A stretch of DNA of 27,952 nucleotides from Verrucomicrobiales bacterium. GTDB lineage: Bacteria > Verrucomicrobiota > Verrucomicrobiia > Verrucomicrobiales > DEV007. A program made the translations under genes and the position numbers. The notes under the pieces were generated by a model. The model had not been told where the DNA came from, made no database searches, and was given only the letters and a program-made list of their open reading frames with translations. Below, piece by piece: positions 23,286-27,952 of the stretch; within the stretch, counting starts at the first letter, position 1, and the number at the start of each line of letters is the position of its first letter. Where the stretch lies: NCBI GenBank assembly GCA_021648365.1, contig JAKISY010000064.1, positions 1 through 27,952 of the forward strand. The letters are read 5' to 3'.

Positions 23286-24680
23286 ATGCGCGCCTCCCTT
23301 TTCGCCTTCATCGTTTCGACGATTTTCGTCAGCTCCTGTCTTGGCGAATCGCTATTCAAACAGGACAACATCCGCATCGTTTTTGTCGGAGACAGCATCA
23401 CTGGTCAAGGTGGAGGCTGGGTCAATACAGGCTTTGTTTTTCAAATCGAAAAAGCCTTAAAGGAAATCTACCCAAAGCAACAACGCCAACTGATCCCTCT
23501 CGGAGGCAGCGGCAGCGGTCTGCATTCTTGGATCCAACACGAAAAAATATCCCGCGAAAAAGAACGCCGGCTCGACGTCAAAAAATTCGAACTGAAAGAA
23601 AATCTCAACAAACCTACTGACATTCTAGTTGTCATGCTGGGAATGAATGATGTGCTCGCGCCCTACATCGGTGATGACGAGGCTTCTCTAGAAAAATGGC
23701 AACACGACTACTTGGCTCTGGTCACAACGCTGCAAACTCGCACCAAAGCTAAAACAACTGCAGTCGCCACCATTTCAATGGATACGGAAGACCCCGCTTC
23801 ACCAAAAAACCAACTCATTCAGCGCATGAACCAGCTCATCCGCGAGTTGGCAAAACAGCACAGCTTTGTTTTACTCCCGGTCAACACCGCTGTCTGGGAT
23901 GCGCTCCAGAAAGGTCGCAAGATCAATCCTCGTTTCCATATCACCAATGATTTTGTTCATCCCAATCTAGCAGGACATATTGCGGTGGCTGCTGGCATGC
24001 TCAAGGGGCTAGGCGAGATCGAAGCTGCCGCATTTCTCGAAGACTATGCTTTGGATAAAGTTTGGCAAGCTGAGAGCGAACGTCCGGCACAGAAAAACAA
24101 GTCAGCGACTCCTGCGGCTTGGCTGTTAACAGCAAAATTGCCGCAACCTTTTTGGGAAGGTGACCAATTTCAAGCTGCCAAAGCTCGCACCCCCATTGAC
24201 GATGCGATTGAAACTCAAAGTGATTTCACTCGTCCGATTGACGTTGGGCAAGGTCAGACATTGCAGTGGAAAGAATACCGCCCCAGCATCAACTACACCG
24301 GTGAAGATCAGCCGGGCAGTATCGATTTTTCAGCCATCACTCACGCCAAAAATTTCGAAGGAGGTTACGGCGCGCAGTGGATCAAAAGCCCTGACGCAAC
24401 GGCTGTCGAAATCCATCTCTCTAGCGACATATTCGCAGGACGCATGCACGTCACCCTGTGGCTGAACGGCAACCCCATCCATCAAGGACTGATCAAGGCA
24501 AAAGCTCCCACCATCACGATCAAAACCAAACTGCAAGCAGGATGGAATACCCTCGTTTTCAAAGCCAGTCACCGCACTTGGCAATGGCAACTGCTCGTCG
24601 ATGTCACTGCGCCTCATGGCGACGAACTACCTAGCCTAGAATACTCCACCCATCCTCAGCCAAGCAAGCACTTGAAATAA
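23286..24680 (+). CDS. exported SGNH/GDSL hydrolase with C-terminal beta-sandwich
   Basis: This 464-residue protein begins with a signal sequence ending in VSSC (residues 15-18), which could be a lipobox. The SGNH domain (about 28-240) has block I Ser37 in FVGDSITG, block II Gly in GGSGSG, block III Asn121 in LGMNDV and block V Asp222/His225 in NDFVHPNLAGH. A further 220 residues include LQAGWNTLVFKASHRTWQWQ, resembling PA14- or galactose-binding-like modules of PVC glycan-acting proteins. Likely a carbohydrate esterase or lipase-like enzyme acting outside the cytoplasm. It starts 25 nt after the EEP gene, so co-transcription is probable. No Shine-Dalgarno is visible. Confidence 0.87.
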   Translation: MRASLFAFIVSTIFVSSCLGESLFKQDNIRIVFVGDSITGQGGGWVNTGFVFQIEKALKEIYPKQQRQLIPLGGSGSGLHSWIQHEKISREKERRLDVKKFELKENLNKPTDILVVMLGMNDVLAPYIGDDEASLEKWQHDYLALVTTLQTRTKAKTTAVATISMDTEDPASPKNQLIQRMNQLIRELAKQHSFVLLPVNTAVWDALQKGRKINPRFHITNDFVHPNLAGHIAVAAGMLKGLGEIEAAAFLEDYALDKVWQAESERPAQKNKSATPAAWLLTAKLPQPFWEGDQFQAAKARTPIDDAIETQSDFTRPIDVGQGQTLQWKEYRPSINYTGEDQPGSIDFSAITHAKNFEGGYGAQWIKSPDATAVEIHLSSDIFAGRMHVTLWLNGNPIHQGLIKAKAPTITIKTKLQAGWNTLVFKASHRTWQWQLLVDVTAPHGDELPSLEYSTHPQPSKHLK

Positions 24681-24722
24681 TCCATTTATCCTTTACGCAT
24701 AGTAAAACCAATCCATACAAAT

Positions 24723-25706
24723 ATGAAATTTATTTCCAAAACCCTCGCCATCGCCGTATTTTCCTACCTCGGGCTGAGTATCAGTCACGCTGCAGAGATC
24801 AAAGTCGGCATCATCGGTCTCGACACTTCGCATGCGCTCGCCTTCACCAAGGCATTTAATGACGCTAAAGCAGAAGGAGCTCTTGCCGATTGCAAAGTGG
24901 TCGCAGCTTATCCCAAGGGCAGCCCCGACATCGAATCGAGCACCAAACGAGTTCCCAAATACACCGAAGAAATGAAAAAAATGGGCGTAGAGATCGTTCC
25001 CTCCATCGAGGCACTGCTGGAAAAAGTGGATGCGGTCTGTTTGGAAACCAATGACGGTCGCCCTCACCTCGCACAAGTCCTGCCAGTGCTGAAAGCCAAA
25101 AAACGTGTTTTCATCGACAAGCCGATTGCAGGGAGCCTGGAAGACTCGATCGCTATTTTTGCGGCTTCCAAAAAATACGGCGTGCCACTATTTTCCTCTT
25201 CCTCGCTACGATTCGCCTCACAGAACCAAGCCGTGCGCAATGGCTCAATTGGCAAAGTCAGCTACGCCAAAACGGGCAGCCCGGCTTCATTAGAAAAAAC
25301 CCACCCCGATTTGTATTGGTACGGCATCCATGGTGTTGAATCCCTGTTCACCGTCATGGGTACAGGTTGTGAGTCGGTTGTTCGCAGCACTACTGATGAT
25401 GGCAAAATCCGCGTCACGGGTAAATGGAGCGGTGGTCGTACTGGCATCTTCGAGGAGCGCAAAGGCTACGGCGGCACCGCCAAAGGAGAAAAAGGCGAAG
25501 CTGAAATCGGTAAATATGACGGTTACAAACCCTTGGTCGTTGAAATCGCTAAATACTTCCACAGTGGCGAAGTCCCGGTAAGCGCTGAAGAAACTCTCGA
25601 AATCATGGCATTCATGGAAGCTGCTGATGAAAGCAAACGCCAAGGCGGCAAGGAAGTCACCTTGGCTAGCGTCATGAAAGCCGCTCAAGCCAAACTCGAT
25701 AAGTGA
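24723..25706 (+). CDS. exported Gfo/Idh/MocA family oxidoreductase-like protein
   Basis: This 327-residue protein combines a Sec-type signal peptide (cleavage near SHA-AE, residues 21-25) with a Gfo/Idh/MocA fold: the strand IKVGIIGLDTSHA at 26-38, LEKVDAVCLETNDGRPH, and the lysine-proline pair K133-P134 in FIDKPIAG. The dinucleotide loop reads GLDTSH instead of GxGxxG, and no twin-arginine motif is present although NAD(P) enzymes of this family are normally exported folded by Tat. It may therefore bind sugars or cofactor differently, or be non-catalytic. It lies 42 nt after the SGNH gene and 71 nt before the sugar isomerase; such pairs usually act on sugar or inositol derivatives. Confidence 0.85.
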   Translation: MKFISKTLAIAVFSYLGLSISHAAEIKVGIIGLDTSHALAFTKAFNDAKAEGALADCKVVAAYPKGSPDIESSTKRVPKYTEEMKKMGVEIVPSIEALLEKVDAVCLETNDGRPHLAQVLPVLKAKKRVFIDKPIAGSLEDSIAIFAASKKYGVPLFSSSSLRFASQNQAVRNGSIGKVSYAKTGSPASLEKTHPDLYWYGIHGVESLFTVMGTGCESVVRSTTDDGKIRVTGKWSGGRTGIFEERKGYGGTAKGEKGEAEIGKYDGYKPLVVEIAKYFHSGEVPVSAEETLEIMAFMEAADESKRQGGKEVTLASVMKAAQAKLDK

Positions 25707-25777
25707 TTGTCATTCAAGTGTTTTTGGTCTAATTCTTTCGCTACTCATTTCCATTTAAACATTCATCTAACAAAACT

Positions 25778-26638
25778 ATGTCATTTCAATTCACCGGATT
25801 CGCCGACGAAGCAGAAAAATCACTAGCTGGACAAATTTCCACGCTCAAAGAAGTGGGCTGGTCAGCCATCGAACTACGCCTGATCGACGGCAAAAACATC
25901 GTTGATCAAACGGACGACGAATGGACAAAAACTTGGGATACCCTGCAAGCTGAAGGCATCGAAGTGGTAGGCTTCGGTGGCCAGATCGCCAACTGGGCAC
26001 GCCCGATCACCTCCGATTTCCAAGTCGATATCGACGAGCTGAAACGCGTCGCTCCACGCATGCGCCAAGCAGGCACCAAGTTCCTGCGCACCATGTCTTA
26101 CCCGAACGATACCGACAGCCCGCTCGAACGCGACGCGTGGTTGACTGAAGCGGTGCGCCGTTTCAAAGAACTGGCAGTCATCGCCGAAGCAGAAGGAGTG
26201 ATCCTCGCTCACGAAAACTGCAGTGGCATCGGAGCCGATCCAGAGGGCTACCTCGAACTGGTCGAGAAAGTCAACAGCCCCGCCCTGCAACTCATCTTTG
26301 ATACCGGTAATAACAGCCTGCACGCCAACAGCACCGATGCTACTTGGGATTATTACCAAAAATGCCGCGACCAGATCACCCATGTGCATATCAAATGCGC
26401 TAAAGCGGGCCCCGACGGAAAAGAATTTGTCACTTGCCACGTTGACGAAGATCCCGTGCAGCGGAAGATCATTCAAGACCTGAAAGACACTGGCTACCAA
26501 GGCTGGCTCTCGATCGAACCGCACATCAAAGCAGCGATTCACGCAGGTCAAGACGTCGATGACTCCGGAGAAGGCCGCACCGTATGGGTGGACTTCGCCA
26601 AACGCCTCGAAGTATTGGTAACAGACATCGAAGCTTAA
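25778..26638 (+). CDS. sugar phosphate isomerase/epimerase (xylose isomerase-like TIM barrel)
   Basis: This 286-residue AP-endonuclease-2-fold protein has the metal ligands expected of the family: E146 in AHENCSG, D175 in FDTGNN, His in THVHIK (202-204) and E247 in SIEPH. The N-terminus (FTGFADEAEKSLAGQISTL) is like many PVC sugar isomerases of inositol or ketose catabolism. There is no signal peptide, so it acts in the cytoplasm. It sits 71 nt after the exported Gfo/Idh gene, a frequent pair in these bacteria. The exact sugar is unknown. Confidence 0.9.
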   Translation: MSFQFTGFADEAEKSLAGQISTLKEVGWSAIELRLIDGKNIVDQTDDEWTKTWDTLQAEGIEVVGFGGQIANWARPITSDFQVDIDELKRVAPRMRQAGTKFLRTMSYPNDTDSPLERDAWLTEAVRRFKELAVIAEAEGVILAHENCSGIGADPEGYLELVEKVNSPALQLIFDTGNNSLHANSTDATWDYYQKCRDQITHVHIKCAKAGPDGKEFVTCHVDEDPVQRKIIQDLKDTGYQGWLSIEPHIKAAIHAGQDVDDSGEGRTVWVDFAKRLEVLVTDIEA

Positions 26639-26702
26639 GCCCTCCACCCAGCTTATAATAAAATCACTCGCCCAACAGACTCGACTACGATGTCAGGTGT
26701 AA

Positions 26703-27952
26703 ATGGCTGCACAAATACAATATCATGGCCTCACCGACATCGGACGTCTTCGTGAAACCAACGAAGACAACTTCCTTGGCGACCCTAGGCTGAACTTGTT
26801 TGTGGTCTGTGATGGCATGGGTGGACATGCCGCAGGTGAGGTGGCGAGCAAAATCGCCGTGCAGACCTTCCACAATCAAATCTGGATAGAACGCCAGCTC
26901 ATCGACCGCTACCTCGATGAGGACGATCCTACCAACAAGTTAGATCTGCTCAACCTGCTGTGCCTTGCTGCCAACCACGCATCACGCCAAGTTCACGGAG
27001 AATCCCTAAAAAATAATTCCCAGCGTGGCATGGGAACCACTCTGGTTGCTATATTAATAGCCGGCACCGAAGCCTTCATCCTCAACGTCGGAGACAGTCG
27101 CGCTTACATGCTGCGAGATCGCTCCATGGAACAGCTCACCACCGACCACACCGTGTTCAACGAGCTGGTCAAAAGTGGTCAGCTAGACCCGAAGCAAGCC
27201 GAGAGCCTCGGCTTGAACAACTCCATCACCCGCGCCATCGGCACCTTCGAACACGCCAAACCAGAGACCTTGATCGTCGATCTGCTCGACGGAGATCGCT
27301 TTTTGCTTTGCTCAGATGGTCTATCTCACTATTTTGAAGAAGACCAAACCATGCTCGGCGAGATCCTCGGCAATCTCGAATTGGAAGAAGCCGTGCAAAC
27401 GATGATTGCTTCCGCCAATGAGGCTGGTGGTGGAGATAACATCACCGCCATCGCCATCTGCTTCGACGAAGGAGACCAAGCCGACTCCCAACGAGCTCTC
27501 ACCCTACAACTGAAACACGAACTGCTCTCGCAAATGCCGCTATTCAAGCAACTGGACGAGCGCGAACTGCTGCATGTGCTACAAGTGACCTCTGTCAATA
27601 CCTACCAAGATCAGCAAGTTATCATCCATGAAGGCGAAGAGGGCGACAGTCTTTTTGTCATTCTCGAAGGACACGCTTTTGTGAAAAAAGGCAACAATGA
27701 GATTGCCCAGCTCACCGTAGGCGACCATTTTGGGGAGATGGCACTGGTACGTGGAGAGCCACGCTCGGCATCCGTCATCAGCAAAGGATCTTCGGAACTG
27801 ATGATCATTCGCCGTGCAGAATTTTTTGAAATCCTGCGCCAAGAGCATCAGCTCGCAGTCAAACTGCTATGGCGATTCCTCGGCGTCATCTCTGACCGCT
27901 TCGCTCAAACCAACAATGAACTGGAGCAGGTAAAAGAACAATTTGATCTAGA
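26703..27952 (+). CDS. PP2C-type Ser/Thr phosphatase fused to a cyclic-nucleotide-binding domain (partial)
   Basis: The frame is open from the ATG at 26703 to the window edge (416 codons, no stop reached). The PP2C domain (about 1-260) has all main motifs: TDIGRLRETNEDNF, VCDGMGGHAAG, GMGTTLVAIL, NVGDSRAYML, LTTDHT, LLCSDGL and GGGDNITAI. A cyclic-nucleotide-binding domain (about 285-400) has the phosphate-binding cassette FGEMALVRGEPRSASV (343-358) with E345 and R354 in the expected positions. The C-terminus in view (NNELEQVKEQF) looks like the start of a coiled coil. It would remove phosphates from Ser/Thr kinase targets under control of cAMP or cGMP. AGGTG lies upstream of the ATG. It starts 64 nt after the isomerase; membership in that operon is uncertain. 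Confidence 0.9.
   Translation, partial: MAAQIQYHGLTDIGRLRETNEDNFLGDPRLNLFVVCDGMGGHAAGEVASKIAVQTFHNQIWIERQLIDRYLDEDDPTNKLDLLNLLCLAANHASRQVHGESLKNNSQRGMGTTLVAILIAGTEAFILNVGDSRAYMLRDRSMEQLTTDHTVFNELVKSGQLDPKQAESLGLNNSITRAIGTFEHAKPETLIVDLLDGDRFLLCSDGLSHYFEEDQTMLGEILGNLELEEAVQTMIASANEAGGGDNITAIAICFDEGDQADSQRALTLQLKHELLSQMPLFKQLDERELLHVLQVTSVNTYQDQQVIIHEGEEGDSLFVILEGHAFVKKGNNEIAQLTVGDHFGEMALVRGEPRSASVISKGSSELMIIRRAEFFEILRQEHQLAVKLLWRFLGVISDRFAQTNNELEQVKEQFDL

Noticed and set aside
25874..26647. 257-codon minus-strand frame opposite the sugar isomerase
   Set aside because: The plus-strand frame has all metal ligands of the isomerase family; the antisense frame has none of any family.

Overview
The window looks like a chromosomal segment of a Verrucomicrobia (or a close PVC-superphylum relative). 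The reasons are the gene families: a DUF1549/DUF1553 protein with an SHD1 domain paired with a DUF1501 protein, an ECF sigma factor of the Rhodopirellula/Verrucomicrobium type followed by a FecR-LamG membrane protein, a TRP-rich repeat protein, an N,N-dimethylformamidase-like secreted protein, and an exported Gfo/Idh/MocA protein next to a sugar isomerase. The taxonomic call is inference from gene content, with no marker gene in view.

Layout. Positions 1-298 hold only hairpins and a bidirectional terminator. From 299 to 17415 every gene is on the minus strand. Read in the direction of transcription, these are: a GntR/LacI-type regulator (17415-16318) and an LD-carboxypeptidase (16266-15376); an 11-repeat secreted protein with an ExbD-like domain (15203-13188); a methyltransferase, secreted esterase and acyl-CoA thioesterase operon (13103-9782); a truncated IS66 transposase (9510-8536); an isolated eboA-eboB pair (8588-6733) followed by a 58-codon remnant of a DUF2233 gene; an ECF sigma/FecR-LamG pair (6423-4125); and the DUF1549/DUF1553 plus DUF1501 pair (3908-299). 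From 17475 to the right edge most genes are on the plus strand: a sialidase-like protein, a dimethylformamidase-like protein, an orphan ExbD, then a run of an EEP phosphatase/nuclease, SGNH hydrolase, exported Gfo/Idh protein, sugar isomerase, and a PP2C phosphatase fused to a cyclic-nucleotide-binding domain that runs off the edge. A broken MauG-type peroxidase and a DUF1853 gene lie on the minus strand inside this part.

How the genes may work together. The sigma gene and the DUF1549 operon each have the same candidate promoter, TGTAAC, a 17-nt spacer and then TTAT. This suggests that the sigma factor controls itself and the DUF1549/DUF1501 pair, with the FecR-LamG protein as the membrane sensor. 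The many exported hydrolases, the sialidase and its divergent regulator, and the Gfo/Idh plus isomerase genes fit a lifestyle of degrading complex glycans.

The region also carries marks of decay and rearrangement: an IS66 transposase without its C-terminal half, a DUF2233 tail without a head, a MauG gene with an internal in-frame deletion, and a sialidase joined to a partial C-terminal domain. Several hairpin-rich non-coding repeats are present, the best being a 158-bp element bounded by perfect 17-bp inverted repeats. The + strand is C-rich whichever way the genes point, suggesting that the minus strand is the leading strand of replication.
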